64,000 nucleotides of DNA from Candidatus Accumulibacter meliphilus (GCA_003332265.1 QPGA01000017.1:18675-82674); one strand, 5' to 3'; numbered from the stretch's first letter, positions 1-11,615 are shown. Numbers and translations are program-made. Notes: generated from the sequence alone by a model not told the origin.

Positions 1-2157
<2,157 letters not shown>

Positions 2158-2321
2158 CAAGGCGCAAGCTTTCGAGCCACATCAGGGAGCGAGCATAGGC
2201 GCTTGCACTTGCAGCACTGGCCGGTGCGCTGCGCGCCAAACGGCCTACCGAAAACGCTGCGACGCGCTGCGGCGCTGAAGTACTGCGTGCCCGTCGCCGA
2301 GCGGCAAGCCGGCTTTCCTGG

Positions 2322-2662
2322 TCACACTGCCGGGCTTGGTAACGCCGCTTCCCTGATCGGCAGGTTCAGCAGTGCCGCCACAGCCGCCAACGCAATGTCG
2401 GCGTACCACATCCATCCGTAGTCGCCGAACTGCGTCAGCGCCAGGCCGCCAAGATAGGCGCCAAAGAAGTCGCGGATCTGGTGCGAGAGCAGCGTCATGC
2501 CGAACAGCGTCCCGAGATCGCGCAGGCCAAAGAGCTTGCCGACGATCGCCGCGGTCGGTGGCACCGTCGCCAGCCAGGTGAAACGCCCATGCTCACCATC
2601 AGGATGCCGGCAGCCGACAGCGTGATTGCCCACAAGGCGGGTTGATTGAGAGCGCGGAACAT
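2322..2662 (-). pseudogene. remnant of an MFS transporter (C-terminal part, frameshifted)
   Basis: The frame ending at 2322 encodes a clear MFS C-terminal half-domain: WLATVPPTAAIVGKLFG, then FGAYLGGLAL and a last helix rich in A and L. Just upstream, in a different frame (about 2585-2662), lies MFRALNQPALWAITLSAAG, which is the helix that normally precedes it. The two pieces join only through a frameshift or small deletion near 2583-2588, and the first two thirds of the roughly 400-residue transporter are absent. No intact start or ribosome site is seen. The flanks 2158-2321 and 2663-2755 hold nothing I recognise. Confidence 0.75.
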
Positions 2663-2755
2663 ACGTCGGCTCGCGGTCGGGCAGAAAACCGTTGGGAAGC
2701 AAGCGAAAACAAGCGATCAGGAAGCGGCCCGCCGAGCGTGGTCGCGAGTCGCCGC

Positions 2756-3511
2756 CTACAGATTGCAGAACAGCATGTCGAATTCGACTTCACTATCCGA
2801 CTGCCGTGGTCGATGATCGCTGTCTGGATGAGTGAAGCGGATATTCAGTGCATACTTGTTGGCGCTGATCTCGGGAATATAGGGATCGTCGATCTTCAGA
2901 GAAATGCGGACCATCTGCGAGCTGCTGCCGCCAAGCATCATCTGGAAAGCACCATTGGCCGCCACGTGATGTTCGGCACGACCGCTCGCACGCAACAAAC
3001 GCAGGACGATGGCCAAGGCATCACGCAAGGGCAACATCGGTTGCAGCCAGCCAAGCAGTGCTTCACGCCGTGCGCCTGGCGTCTGATGCCGCCAGTAGTG
3101 ATATGACGGCAGATCGAACTGGCAGACGCCCCCGGGAATACTGGCGCGACTCTTGATACTCATCAGCCAATCGTTGTCGCGCAGATGCTGGCCGATCTTG
3201 CCGGTCATGGCGAGCAGGGCTGCCGACGCCTGCTCGATCTCCTGGAGGGCAAGGTTAAGCGCTTCTTCAGAGATCTCGGGGTTGTTGCGATAAGCGAGCA
3301 GGCTCTGGCGCTGTCGCTCCAGTTCCTGAATCAAGTCCATTTTCAGATCGGCCCGCCCGGAGACATCGAGGATCTCGAACAGGGTCAGCAGCGCGACGTG
3401 GTGCTCGTGCGCTCCGTCACGCTGCATGAAGCGGCCGACCTTCTGGAATAAGTCCTCCAGACGCAACAGGGTGCGTATGCGTTCATTGAAAGGATATTCG
3501 TAGGTAATCAC
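2756..3511 (-). CDS. zapD: cell division protein ZapD
   Basis: ZapD (DUF1342 family) crosslinks FtsZ filaments and stabilises the Z ring. The 251-residue product has the family opening MITYEYPFNERIRTLLRLE, the alpha-helical N-terminal half, and the beta-rich second half with FDLPSYHYW and the family-typical end. Length matches the family (about 250). It lies 60 bases downstream of coaE on the same strand, the coaE-zapD arrangement common in gammaproteobacteria and betaproteobacteria. The usual downstream yacG is absent and is replaced by the MFS remnant. Confidence 0.95.
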   Translation of the reverse strand: MITYEYPFNERIRTLLRLEDLFQKVGRFMQRDGAHEHHVALLTLFEILDVSGRADLKMDLIQELERQRQSLLAYRNNPEISEEALNLALQEIEQASAALLAMTGKIGQHLRDNDWLMSIKSRASIPGGVCQFDLPSYHYWRHQTPGARREALLGWLQPMLPLRDALAIVLRLLRASGRAEHHVAANGAFQMMLGGSSSQMVRISLKIDDPYIPEISANKYALNIRFTHPDSDHRPRQSDSEVEFDMLFCNL

Positions 3512-3571
3512 ACTTCCGCCAACGTCAGAAACGGGAATTTTCGATAATTCTGAAGCATTTGCAACAAAACC

Positions 3572-4195
3572 TCAACGTCCAGCATGAAGTTTGGCACTAG
3601 CCAGCGCCAGATAGCGCCGGTGCAGACCGTCAACCTCTGGCAGCAAGGCGTCCAGTCCACCCTCGTTGTGCAGCACATCGTCGGCCACCGCGCGCCGCTG
3701 CGCACGGGTCGCCTGCGTAGCCATGATCGCCTGCACTGCCGCGGCGCTCAGGCCGCTTCGCGCCGTCACCCGGGCAATCTGCACAGCCTCGTCGCAATCG
3801 ATGACCAGCACTCGATCGGCACGCTGACGATAGCTCGCGGTTTCCACCAGCAAGGGCACGACCAACAGTACGTACGGTGCGTGCTCGGCAGCGGCGCAGC
3901 AGGCGTCGCTGCGTAGCCGAATCAGCGGATGCAGGATCTCTTCGAGCTTCGTCCTGGCCAGTGGATCGGCGAAAGCCAGACGACGCATCGCGGCCCGATC
4001 GAGGCCGCCGTCGGGACGCAAGACGGTGTCGCCGAAAGCAGCTCGAATGGCGGCCATCGCCGCACCCTGCGGGCCGCTCAGTTCATGGGCAATGGCATCA
4101 GTATCGACGAGCACCGCGCCACGTGCGGCGAAAAGCTCAGCGACCGTACTTTTGCCACTGCCGATACCTCCGGTCAGACCCACCACGAAGCTCAT
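3572..4195 (-). CDS. coaE: dephospho-CoA kinase
   Basis: Phosphorylates the 3' hydroxyl of dephospho-CoA, the last step of coenzyme A synthesis. The 207-residue product has the P-loop GLTGGIGSGKST at residues 6-17, then DTDAIAHEL, the DGGLDRAAMRRLAF region and the LLVVPLLVETASY lid segment of the family. Its ATG overlaps the stop of the upstream SPOR gene by 4 bases (ATGA), implying translational coupling. pilBCD, which often precede coaE, are not here. Confidence 0.96.
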   Translation of the reverse strand: MSFVVGLTGGIGSGKSTVAELFAARGAVLVDTDAIAHELSGPQGAAMAAIRAAFGDTVLRPDGGLDRAAMRRLAFADPLARTKLEEILHPLIRLRSDACCAAAEHAPYVLLVVPLLVETASYRQRADRVLVIDCDEAVQIARVTARSGLSAAAVQAIMATQATRAQRRAVADDVLHNEGGLDALLPEVDGLHRRYLALASAKLHAGR

Positions 4196-4926
4196 GGCGT
4201 CACCTCAGCCGGCGCCGAACAAGGGGCCGCCTCGGCCTTCGGCAGCAGCGCCACAATCGCCTCACGCAGCGCGCCCATATCCGCCTCCGGGCCATGGATT
4301 TCGAGCGTACTGAGTGTCGGCTCGCTCCTTCGCTCGCCGATTCTGGCCGAGCGTACCCCCTTGGCGCGTAGCGCTTCGAGCCGCGCCCGGGCGGCCTCCT
4401 CGCCGCGATAGGCTCCCAGGGAAACAGCCAGTGGGCGGGAGCCACTGCTCGGCACAATGAAATAATCCGTTACGCCGAGCTCTTGCAACTCGGCCACTTT
4501 CCGAACCGCTTCCTCTCTGTTGGCAAGTGGTGGGATGAAGACCCAGTAGCCAGTGATCTCGCCAACGTTACGACGTTGCCCCTTGAACGCTGTAAATCGT
4601 TCCGTCAGCAGGCGCTCGACCTGTTCGGCATCGCCAGCGGCCAGCTTGCTCCATAGCTGACAGCTCTCGACGGGCTTCTCGACGGGCTTCTTGTCGCCCT
4701 CGTTGTCAGCCGCGCTGGCGACCACTTTTTCGACCACTTTCTCAGCTTCCGTTTTCTTCTTCGCGGTCGGCGGCGGCTCGCCACGCGAAACGATACGCAC
4801 ACGCTCGGGCAGCAGTTGCTGTGCAAGGTGCCTCGCATCAGGGTTGACCGACGCACCCAGGTAACCCTGCGTCCATACGAACAACAGCAGATTGGCGAGC
4901 AACAGCAGGAAAACGGTGATTCGCAT
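4192..4926 (-). CDS. SPOR-domain membrane protein
   Basis: A 244-residue protein with one N-terminal membrane helix (about residues 3-22), a charged Lys/Glu-rich linker (about 50-90) and a C-terminal part resembling the sporulation-related SPOR fold (WVFIPPLANREEAVRKVAEL and the SLGAYRGEEAARARLEAL repeat). SPOR domains bind denuded peptidoglycan at division sites; a role at the septum is inferred only. Upstream of coaE and zapD, the context leans the same way. No gene symbol is justified. Confidence 0.75.
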   Translation of the reverse strand: MRITVFLLLLANLLLFVWTQGYLGASVNPDARHLAQQLLPERVRIVSRGEPPPTAKKKTEAEKVVEKVVASAADNEGDKKPVEKPVESCQLWSKLAAGDAEQVERLLTERFTAFKGQRRNVGEITGYWVFIPPLANREEAVRKVAELQELGVTDYFIVPSSGSRPLAVSLGAYRGEEAARARLEALRAKGVRSARIGERRSEPTLSTLEIHGPEADMGALREAIVALLPKAEAAPCSAPAEVTP

Positions 4927-4934
4927 CGAGGCGC

Positions 4935-6299
4935 TTATCCGACCTTGGGCAAGTGTTCGAGTGAAGCCCGGATGGCTTCGGCGGGGTAATCGAAATCCTC
5001 GAGCTCAGCGGCGAAATAGCGGTCGTAAGCAGCCATGTCGAAGTGCCCGTGGCCGGTGAGATTGACGAAGATCGTTTTCGCCTCGCCACTCAGTTTGCAA
5101 CGCAAAGCCTCGTCTATCGCCGCCCGCAGCGCGTGATTGGACTCCGGTGCGGGAATGATCCCCTCGGCGCGAGAAAACATGACGCCAGCTTCAAAGGTGG
5201 CGAGCTGCGAGACCGCAACCGCCTCGATCAAGCCTTCGTGATAGAGCTGCGAAACCAGCGGCGAATCACCATGGTAACGCAATCCACCGGCGTGGATTCC
5301 CGGGGGCATGAAATCATGCCCGAGGGTGTACATTTTCATCAACGGCGTGAAGCCGGAGGCATCGCCAAAGTCGTAGGCGTAGGCACCGCGCGTCAAGCTC
5401 GGGCAGGAAGTCGGCTCGACGGCCACCAGCCGTGTCGGGCGCCCATTTCGGCCACCGGCAGCGTTGTCGGCGATGAACGGAAAGGCCACGCCGGCAAACG
5501 ACGATCCGCCGCCACAAGGCGCAAAAATGACGTCCGGCCAGTCACCGATTTTCGCGAACTGCTTCTTGGCTTCCTGACCGATGATCGTCTGATGAAGCGC
5601 CACGTGATTGAGGACCGAGCCGAGCGCATAACTGGTATCCGCGCGCCCAGCAGCCTCTTCGACGGCCTCTGAAATGGCAATTCCGAGCGAACCCTGGCTG
5701 TCGGGATCGCTGGCCAGCAGATCGCGCCCGCTCTGCGTCATCGACGAAGGGCTGGCAAACACCTCGGCGCCCCAGGTCTGCATCATCGAACGCCGGAAGG
5801 GTTTTTGCTGATAGCTGACCTTGACCATGTAGACCCGCACGTCAAGGCCAAACATCTGGCCGGCGAAAGCCATCGAGCAACCCCATTGGCCGGCGCCGGT
5901 CTCGGTGGTGATCCGTTTGATTCCTGCCTGCTGATTGTAGAAGGCCTGCGGTACGGCGGTATTGGGCTTGTGCGAACCGGCCGGGGAAACCCCCTCGTAC
6001 TTGTAGTAAATCCTGGCCGGCGTGCCGAGCACTTCTTCGAGTCGATGAGCGCGAATCAAAGGCGACGGACGCCACAGGCGGTAAATCTCACGGACCGGCT
6101 CGGGAATCGGAATCCAGCGCTCGCTCGACATTTCCTGCGCGATGATCGCCTCCGGAAAGATCGCCCCCATCTGCTCCGGTGAAACCGGCTGGCCGTCCGC
6201 GGCAAGCGGCGGCAGCGGCGGTGTCGGCAGGTCGGCGACGACGTTATACCAGTGCGTCGGAATTTCGGACTGATCGAGAGTAATGTGCAGCGATTCCAC
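4935..6299 (-). CDS. trpB2: tryptophan synthase beta chain, TrpB2 type (PLP-dependent)
   Basis: A 454-residue fold-type II PLP enzyme of the TrpB-like (TrpB2) family, which condenses indole with serine (or phosphoserine in some members). PLP-binding Lys111 sits in AGSHKPNTA; the substrate loop is ETGAGQWG (133-140), where TrpB1 enzymes have GAGQHG; a CGGGSS loop binds the phosphate. It is longer than classical TrpB (about 400) and lacks the usual alpha-subunit interface sequence. A second, classical trpB is at 21682-22887 beside trpA, so this copy probably salvages indole without TrpA. It starts 8 bases upstream of the SPOR gene. Confidence 0.92.
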   Translation of the reverse strand: MESLHITLDQSEIPTHWYNVVADLPTPPLPPLAADGQPVSPEQMGAIFPEAIIAQEMSSERWIPIPEPVREIYRLWRPSPLIRAHRLEEVLGTPARIYYKYEGVSPAGSHKPNTAVPQAFYNQQAGIKRITTETGAGQWGCSMAFAGQMFGLDVRVYMVKVSYQQKPFRRSMMQTWGAEVFASPSSMTQSGRDLLASDPDSQGSLGIAISEAVEEAAGRADTSYALGSVLNHVALHQTIIGQEAKKQFAKIGDWPDVIFAPCGGGSSFAGVAFPFIADNAAGGRNGRPTRLVAVEPTSCPSLTRGAYAYDFGDASGFTPLMKMYTLGHDFMPPGIHAGGLRYHGDSPLVSQLYHEGLIEAVAVSQLATFEAGVMFSRAEGIIPAPESNHALRAAIDEALRCKLSGEAKTIFVNLTGHGHFDMAAYDRYFAAELEDFDYPAEAIRASLEHLPKVG

Positions 6300-6340
6300 G
6301 AAACTTCCCCTTATTCTTCCTGTTCAGCGAATCCGCGAAG

Positions 6341-6370
6341 TATACCCCGGGATACCCCGGGATACCCTGG
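6341..6370. repeat. three 10-bp direct repeats
   Basis: Three adjacent units, tataccccgg, gataccccgg and gataccctgg, lie in the 110-base gap between the trpB2-type gene start and the end of the BamE-like gene. No function is evident; they sit where the trpB2 promoter or leader would be. Confidence 0.6.
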
Positions 6371-6409
6371 CGATCCGCTTCAGCGACCGGCGTGGACACA
6401 AGCGCGGCG

Positions 6410-6898
6410 TCAAGGGCCGGGCGTGAAGTTGGTACTGGTCCTGGTAACCACTCCAGCGTTGTTGAAATGGACGTTGAAATACCAGGTCATGCCCGCTTCG
6501 ACCTTGGTTTTCCAGTCCCATACCTTTTCTTGTTTGAGTGAAAAGTAGAGCTCGTGCGCCGGTCGGCCGAGCAGGTAACGCACTTCGTCGCTGCTCATGC
6601 CCGGCCGGACCTTGGCGAAATTCTCCTCGGTCAGCACCTGCCGCACTTCGCGCAAAACCTTGTCCGAACCGATGACCAGCATGTAGTTGACGATGCCCTG
6701 GGGCGTGCGCGGATACTCCCAGACCCGTGCACCGTCGGCTTCCACCCACTCCATGCTAGGCTCGCCCATCAGCTGGCGTACTTCATCGACGCTGGTGATG
6801 CCGGGCTTGAGCTTGCTCAGCTTGTCGGCGTCGCATGCCGAGAACGCAAGAGCGACCAGTCCGGAAAGCAAAACACCTGGCAAGAGTTTGATCGACAT
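6410..6898 (-). CDS. BamE/SmpA-like outer-membrane lipoprotein
   Basis: A 162-residue protein with a lipoprotein signal peptide (hydrophobic stretch 8-20, lipobox ending at Cys22) and two copies of the SmpA/OmlA signature: LKPGITSVDEVRQLMGEP and VRPGMSSDEVRYLLGRP. BamE is a small lipoprotein of the beta-barrel assembly complex and has one such motif in about 110 residues. This longer two-motif form is seen in betaproteobacteria; whether it serves the BAM complex is inferred. The gene diverges from the MFS gene at 6981. Confidence 0.82.
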   Translation of the reverse strand: MSIKLLPGVLLSGLVALAFSACDADKLSKLKPGITSVDEVRQLMGEPSMEWVEADGARVWEYPRTPQGIVNYMLVIGSDKVLREVRQVLTEENFAKVRPGMSSDEVRYLLGRPAHELYFSLKQEKVWDWKTKVEAGMTWYFNVHFNNAGVVTRTSTNFTPGP

Positions 6899-6980
6899 GT
6901 TTTACCGCGCCCCACTCACTGCGACTAGAATTGGTGCCACAAAGCCACGAGTATAGACGACACGAGCGCATGGAGGACTG

Positions 6981-8414
6981 TTGAGCCCGAGCGAAGCAGC
7001 CAGCAAGCAAGCCACTGCACCGCAGCCGCCCCCCGTCGGGCTGGCCGAGAGCCCGGCACGGATACGAGCGGCAGCTTCGCTCGGCCACCACCGGCGCCCG
7101 TGCTGTGCACCGTCGCCAGGGTCGACCTTGAACGCCGCCCCGCGCGGCTACCCACCCGCCTCCCTCGCCTGGAGCGTGTGGGGGCTGGGCGCTCTGCTCT
7201 ATTTGATCGGTTTCTACCAGCGCGTCGCGCCGGCGGTAATGACCGACCAGCTGATGATCGACTTCTCGATCGGGGCCACCGAACTCGGCAATCTTTCGGC
7301 CTTCTATTTCTACTCCTATGTGGTCATGCAGATCCCGACCGGGATCATCGCCGATCGTTGGGGACCGCGCCGTCTGCTGACGGCGGGCGCGCTGGTCGCG
7401 GCCATCGGCAGTGCGCTGTTTGCCAGCGCCCCTGATCTGTGGTGGGCGAACGGCGGACGTTTGCTGATCGGCGCCTCGGTTGCCGTCGCCTTCGTCTCGA
7501 TGCTCAAGCTCGCCAGCCACTGGTTCGCACCGCAGCAGTTTGCGCTGGCCTCCGGACTGGCACTGGTCTTTGGTGTCGTCGGCGGGGTGATCGCCGGCGT
7601 CCCTCTGCGGATGCTGATCGAAGCCTGGGGCTGGCGCTCGGTGATGGGCGTCTCGGCAGCTCTGACCGCGTTGCTGGCGGTCGCCATCTGGCTGCGCGTG
7701 CGCGACGACCCCGTCGACTGCGCTTACGACAGCCATGCGCATTCCGCGCACGGCAGCGGGCACCACGGCTCGATCCTGCACGGCATGGCGGAAGTACTCT
7801 CCTACCGCAACACCTGGATTCTGCTGATCACCCCGATCGGCATTGCCGGATCGGTACTTACCTTTGCCGGCCTGTGGGGTGTGCCCTATCTGCGCCAGGT
7901 GCATGGCCTCGACACCCACAGCGCCGCAGCGATCACCTCGCTACTGTTGATCGCCTGGGCGATCGGCGGACCCGTCCTCGGTACCCTCTCCCAACGCATG
8001 GGCCGCCGGCGACCGCTCTATGTCTGGACCACCGCCGCGGCGCTCGCCGGCTGGCTGGTGGTCATTTTTGCGCCGATACCGATCTGGCTGCTGATCATCA
8101 CCCTGCTGTTCACCGGGCTGGTCTCTGGCAACCTGATCATCGGTTTCGCTTTCGCCAAAGAATCGGTGCCGGTCCGCCTGATGGGCACTGCTTCGGGAAT
8201 CTGCAACATGGGGCCACTACTCGGCGGCATGTTGCTGCAACCGGCCGTCGGCTGGGTACTCGACGATAACTGGCTGGGTGCCACGGCGGCTGGGGTCCGC
8301 CTTTACGACGCCACCGCTTATCAGGCCGGATTCAGCCTGATGGCCGGCTGCCTGGTCATTTCACTCTGCCTGATCCCTTTTGCCAAGGAAACCGCTTGCC
8401 AACAGAGCAAATAA
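6981..8414 (+). CDS. major facilitator superfamily transporter
   Basis: A 12-helix MFS permease with the loop 2-3 signature (GIIADRWGPRRLL) and a His-rich central loop (HAHSAHGSGHHG). The TTG at 6981 follows GGAGG by only four bases and adds about 50 non-helical residues. A second in-frame TTG at 7128, just before NAAPRGYPPASLAW, fits the family N-terminus better, so the start is uncertain. The substrate cannot be told from sequence. Its 3' end overlaps the convergent Bcr-type gene by 59 bases. Confidence 0.88.
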   Translation: MSPSEAASKQATAPQPPPVGLAESPARIRAAASLGHHRRPCCAPSPGSTLNAAPRGYPPASLAWSVWGLGALLYLIGFYQRVAPAVMTDQLMIDFSIGATELGNLSAFYFYSYVVMQIPTGIIADRWGPRRLLTAGALVAAIGSALFASAPDLWWANGGRLLIGASVAVAFVSMLKLASHWFAPQQFALASGLALVFGVVGGVIAGVPLRMLIEAWGWRSVMGVSAALTALLAVAIWLRVRDDPVDCAYDSHAHSAHGSGHHGSILHGMAEVLSYRNTWILLITPIGIAGSVLTFAGLWGVPYLRQVHGLDTHSAAAITSLLLIAWAIGGPVLGTLSQRMGRRRPLYVWTTAAALAGWLVVIFAPIPIWLLIITLLFTGLVSGNLIIGFAFAKESVPVRLMGTASGICNMGPLLGGMLLQPAVGWVLDDNWLGATAAGVRLYDATAYQAGFSLMAGCLVISLCLIPFAKETACQQSK

Positions 8415-9777
8415 GGCGATTGCCGGAAAAGAACGTACCAGATTGCTGCGGATTTTCGGTCGTCTTCAAGGCGCGACAACAGGCGCATAGTCGAACTCTG
8501 TAACTGTTGTCGTACCCCAGAAGACGGGCGAAACGACAAGCAAGATGGGTTGTTATTTGACACAAATCGCCTAAGGCCTCGCCGATGCTTCGCCGGTAAT
8601 GGGTGGCAGTGGCCGCAGCGCCGAGCAAGCTCAGACCCGCCATGCCGAGCGCCAGGCTCAGCGTCGATTCGCACAACACAGGCACAATCAGCGCGGCAGC
8701 AAGCGCATTGACCGCGGCCTGCACGAAGGCCTGGCAGGAGGCGGCAAGACCGCGCTGGTTCGGAAACATGTCCAGGGCCAACAGGGTCAGGCTGGGGAGT
8801 TGCAATGACATGCCAAGGGTGAAAACGAACAGCGGCAAGACGCTCCACGGCAGCGCCGCTGCGCCGTCCAGATTCCAGCCCAGGTTAAGGGTCGCCGCAA
8901 GCCCCATTATCAGGTAGCCGGCGACGATCGTCCGGGCGCGAGAACAGCGCTTGGCGAGCGCGCGGGACAAGCCCGCGCCGAGCACGAGACCGCCCATTGC
9001 CGGCCCGAAAAGCCACAGGAAACCGGTCTCCGAAACCCCCAGGTGGCGGACCAGGAAAACCGGCGCCGAAAGCACGTAGATGAAGAACGCGACGAAGTTA
9101 AAGGCCAGCGCGCCACAGATCAGCAGGAAGGATGGTGAGCTGAGCACGCCACGGTAGGCCTTTGCCAGATAGTCGACGCGCAGCGACTGGCGCCGGTGCG
9201 CGGGCAGCGTTTCCGGGAGGAAGTTCCAGCAGGCCAACCACAGGGCGACGCTGAGCACGACCAGCAGCGCAAACACCGCACGCCAGCCAAACCAGGTTTG
9301 TAGCCAACCGCCAATTACCGGGGCGATCACCGGCGCGAGTGCAAACATGATCATGATCTGCGCCATCAGCCGCTGTGCTCGCGCGCCGTGGTAGAGATCA
9401 CCCACGATCGCCCGACCGACGACCATGCCGGCACCAGCGGTCATCCCCTGCACGGCGCGCAGCAGCCACAGCTGTTCAATGCGAGTGGCGAAGATGCAGC
9501 CCAGCGAGGCCAGCGCAAAGAGTGCCACAGCCACCAGAATTACCCGGCGACGGCCGAGCGCATCGGAGATCGGGCCATACCACAGTGTCATCAGCGCAAA
9601 GGGCAGCAGGAAAGCGGTCAGGGTCTGCTGGACTTCCTGCGGCGTCGCCAGCAGCGATTGGGCAATGTCTCCGAACGACGGCAAGTAGGTGTCGATCGAG
9701 AAGGGACCAAGCGTGGCCAGAGCGGCCAGGACCGAGCCGATGCCGCGTTGAGCGGGCAAAGTTTCAGAATCAAGCAC
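8356..9777 (-). CDS. Bcr/CflA-type drug efflux MFS transporter with extra C-terminal tail
   Basis: Residues 1-400 match the Bcr/CflA subgroup of drug:H+ antiporters: TLGPFSIDTYLPSF at helix 1, WYGPISDALGRRRVIL after helix 2, and LRAVQGMTAGAGMVVGRAIV in helix 4 (motif C-like). Family length is about 400, but here a further 70 residues follow, Cys- and Arg-rich and without homology that I recognise. The tail runs through what looks like the spacer and into the 3' end of the convergent MFS gene, so the original stop may have been lost. The gene starts 2 bases before the end of comM and probably shares its transcript. Confidence 0.88.
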   Translation of the reverse strand: MLDSETLPAQRGIGSVLAALATLGPFSIDTYLPSFGDIAQSLLATPQEVQQTLTAFLLPFALMTLWYGPISDALGRRRVILVAVALFALASLGCIFATRIEQLWLLRAVQGMTAGAGMVVGRAIVGDLYHGARAQRLMAQIMIMFALAPVIAPVIGGWLQTWFGWRAVFALLVVLSVALWLACWNFLPETLPAHRRQSLRVDYLAKAYRGVLSSPSFLLICGALAFNFVAFFIYVLSAPVFLVRHLGVSETGFLWLFGPAMGGLVLGAGLSRALAKRCSRARTIVAGYLIMGLAATLNLGWNLDGAAALPWSVLPLFVFTLGMSLQLPSLTLLALDMFPNQRGLAASCQAFVQAAVNALAAALIVPVLCESTLSLALGMAGLSLLGAAATATHYRRSIGEALGDLCQITTHLACRFARLLGYDNSYRVRLCACCRALKTTENPQQSGTFFSGNRLICSVGKRFPWQKGSGRVK

Positions 9778-9778
9778 G

Positions 9779-11278
9779 TCAGTCTTTCGCTATCCGACGG
9801 TACTGCACGGCCTCAGCAACATGCTGCGCCTCGATCGTACCAACCCCTGTTATATCGGCAATTGTGCGAGCCAACTTTAGTAAACGATGGTAAGCGCGAG
9901 CAGAAAGGTCAAAGTGCCTGATGGCGTGTTTCAGCAGGGCGGCAGCGGCCGCTTCGGGCTGGCAAAACTGGTCGATTTCCCGGGTCGTCAAATGTGCGTT
10001 GGCTTTACCCTGGCGCTTTATCTGCACCTCGCGCGCCAGCGCGACGCGGCAACGAACAACTGCCGACGCTTCGCCATCCGCTGGCTTTTGCAGCGCTTCG
10101 GCCGGCAAGGCGGGAACCTCGATCTGCAGATCGATGCGGTCGAGCAGCGGACCAGAGAGCCGACTCCGATAGCGCCGCACTTGCTCGGGGGTGCAGCGGC
10201 AGCGGCCAGTTGAGTCGCCATGATAGCCGCAGGGGCAGGGATTCATCGCCGCGACCAACTGAAACTGGGCTGGAAACTCGGCCTGGCGGGCGGCGCGCGA
10301 AATGTGGATGCGACCGCTGTCGAGGGGCTCGCGCAGCGCCTCGAGTACTCGCCGATCGAACTCGGGAATCTCGTCGAGGAAGAGGACCCCGTGATGCGCC
10401 AGCGATATTTCGCCGGGACGAGGCACGCTGCCGCCGCCGACCAACGCTGCCGACGACGCCGTGTGGTGCGGCGCGCGGTAGGGGTAGCGACGGAAAAACT
10501 CGGGGCGAAACTGCCCGGCCAAGGACAACACTGCCGCTGACTCGAGCGCGGCGGCCAGGGTCATTGGTGGCAGCAAGCCCGGCAAACGGCTGGCGAGCAT
10601 CGATTTGCCGGTACCCGGCGGGCCGGCAAGCAGAATCGAATGCGCGCCAGCGGCAGCAATTTCGAGCGCGCGTTTTGCCTGTGTCTGCCCGCGCACGTCA
10701 GCCAGATCGGGATAATCGCTGCCGACAGCGATGCTTTCGTCGGCCGGCAGACATTCGGCCAGGACGCCCTGCCCCGTCAAGTGGGCACAAACCTCGAGCA
10801 AGGTAGTGGCGGCGAGCACCCGCACCTGGCTGGCCAGCGCAGCCTCACGCGCACTGCTCGTTGGCAGGACAAAGCTTCGCCCCTGACCACCGGCGGCGAG
10901 GACCATCGCCAAGGCGCCACGGATCGGCCGCAGTTCGCCCGAGAGCGACAGTTCGCCCGCGAATTCATGGTCGGCCAGCGCGGAGTCGGGAATCTGGCCT
11001 GAAGCCGCCAGGATACCGAGCGCAATCGGCAAGTCGAAACGGCCCGACTCCTTGGGCAGATCGGCCGGCGCGAGATTGACCGTGATCCGTTTGCTGGGAA
11101 AAGCAAAACCCGAGTTCTGCAGTGCAGCCCTGACCCGATCGCGCGCTTCCTTGACCTCGGTATCCGGCAGGCCAACCAGCGTGACGCTCGGCAGGCCACC
11201 CGCGAGATGCACCTCGACGGCGACCTCCGGGGCAGAAAGTCCGTCCAGTCCGCGGCTATGAACAATGGCAAGCGACAT
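9779..11278 (-). CDS. comM: ComM/YifB family Mg-chelatase-like AAA+ ATPase
   Basis: ComM is a hexameric helicase that promotes branch migration during natural transformation. The 499-residue product has an N-terminal Lon-protease-like domain (MSLAIVHSRGLDGLSAPEV), then the AAA+ core with Walker A GPPGTGKSML, Walker B LFLDEIPEF, and the Mg-chelatase C-terminal domain. A CPCG...C...C cluster (MNPCPCGYHGDSTGRCRC) typical of the family is intact. ubiK precedes it on the same strand. Confidence 0.95.
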   Translation of the reverse strand: MSLAIVHSRGLDGLSAPEVAVEVHLAGGLPSVTLVGLPDTEVKEARDRVRAALQNSGFAFPSKRITVNLAPADLPKESGRFDLPIALGILAASGQIPDSALADHEFAGELSLSGELRPIRGALAMVLAAGGQGRSFVLPTSSAREAALASQVRVLAATTLLEVCAHLTGQGVLAECLPADESIAVGSDYPDLADVRGQTQAKRALEIAAAGAHSILLAGPPGTGKSMLASRLPGLLPPMTLAAALESAAVLSLAGQFRPEFFRRYPYRAPHHTASSAALVGGGSVPRPGEISLAHHGVLFLDEIPEFDRRVLEALREPLDSGRIHISRAARQAEFPAQFQLVAAMNPCPCGYHGDSTGRCRCTPEQVRRYRSRLSGPLLDRIDLQIEVPALPAEALQKPADGEASAVVRCRVALAREVQIKRQGKANAHLTTREIDQFCQPEAAAAALLKHAIRHFDLSARAYHRLLKLARTIADITGVGTIEAQHVAEAVQYRRIAKD

Positions 11279-11369
11279 CGGGGTTGATGGTCAATGCACA
11301 GGCCAGGGGCAGGAAGTGGGCGGCCAGCAAGCGGAAGAGCGATCGGGCCTCGGCGCCGAAGCCCCCTGC

Positions 11370-11615
11370 TCAGGCCGACGGGTCGGGTGGGCTTTCCAGC
11401 TGCTCCAGGCGCCGCTCGAGGGCTTTCAATTTTTCCCGGGTGCGTTGTAGAACCTGGGTCTGGATATCGAACTCTTCGCGGCTGACGAGATCGAGTTTGC
11501 TGAAGAAACTGGCGAGCAGCGCACGTGCGTTCTTGTCGATATCCGCAGCAGGGCTGGCAGCGATGATGCCACCCAGTCGAGCGCCAAGTTCTTCGAGAAT
11601 TCTGGGGTCGAGCAT
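11370..11615 (-). CDS. ubiK: ubiquinone biosynthesis accessory factor UbiK
   Basis: An 81-residue protein (BMFP/YqiC family) that begins MLDPRILEELGARL and ends in a coiled coil (REEFDIQTQVLQRTREKL and on). UbiK binds the UbiJ-containing ubiquinone assembly complex and lipids. The ATG at 11615 is chosen over an upstream one at 11702 because the added 29 residues do not match the family. It lies 91 bases upstream of comM, divergent from glnK. Confidence 0.9.
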   Translation of the reverse strand: MLDPRILEELGARLGGIIAASPAADIDKNARALLASFFSKLDLVSREEFDIQTQVLQRTREKLKALERRLEQLESPPDPSA

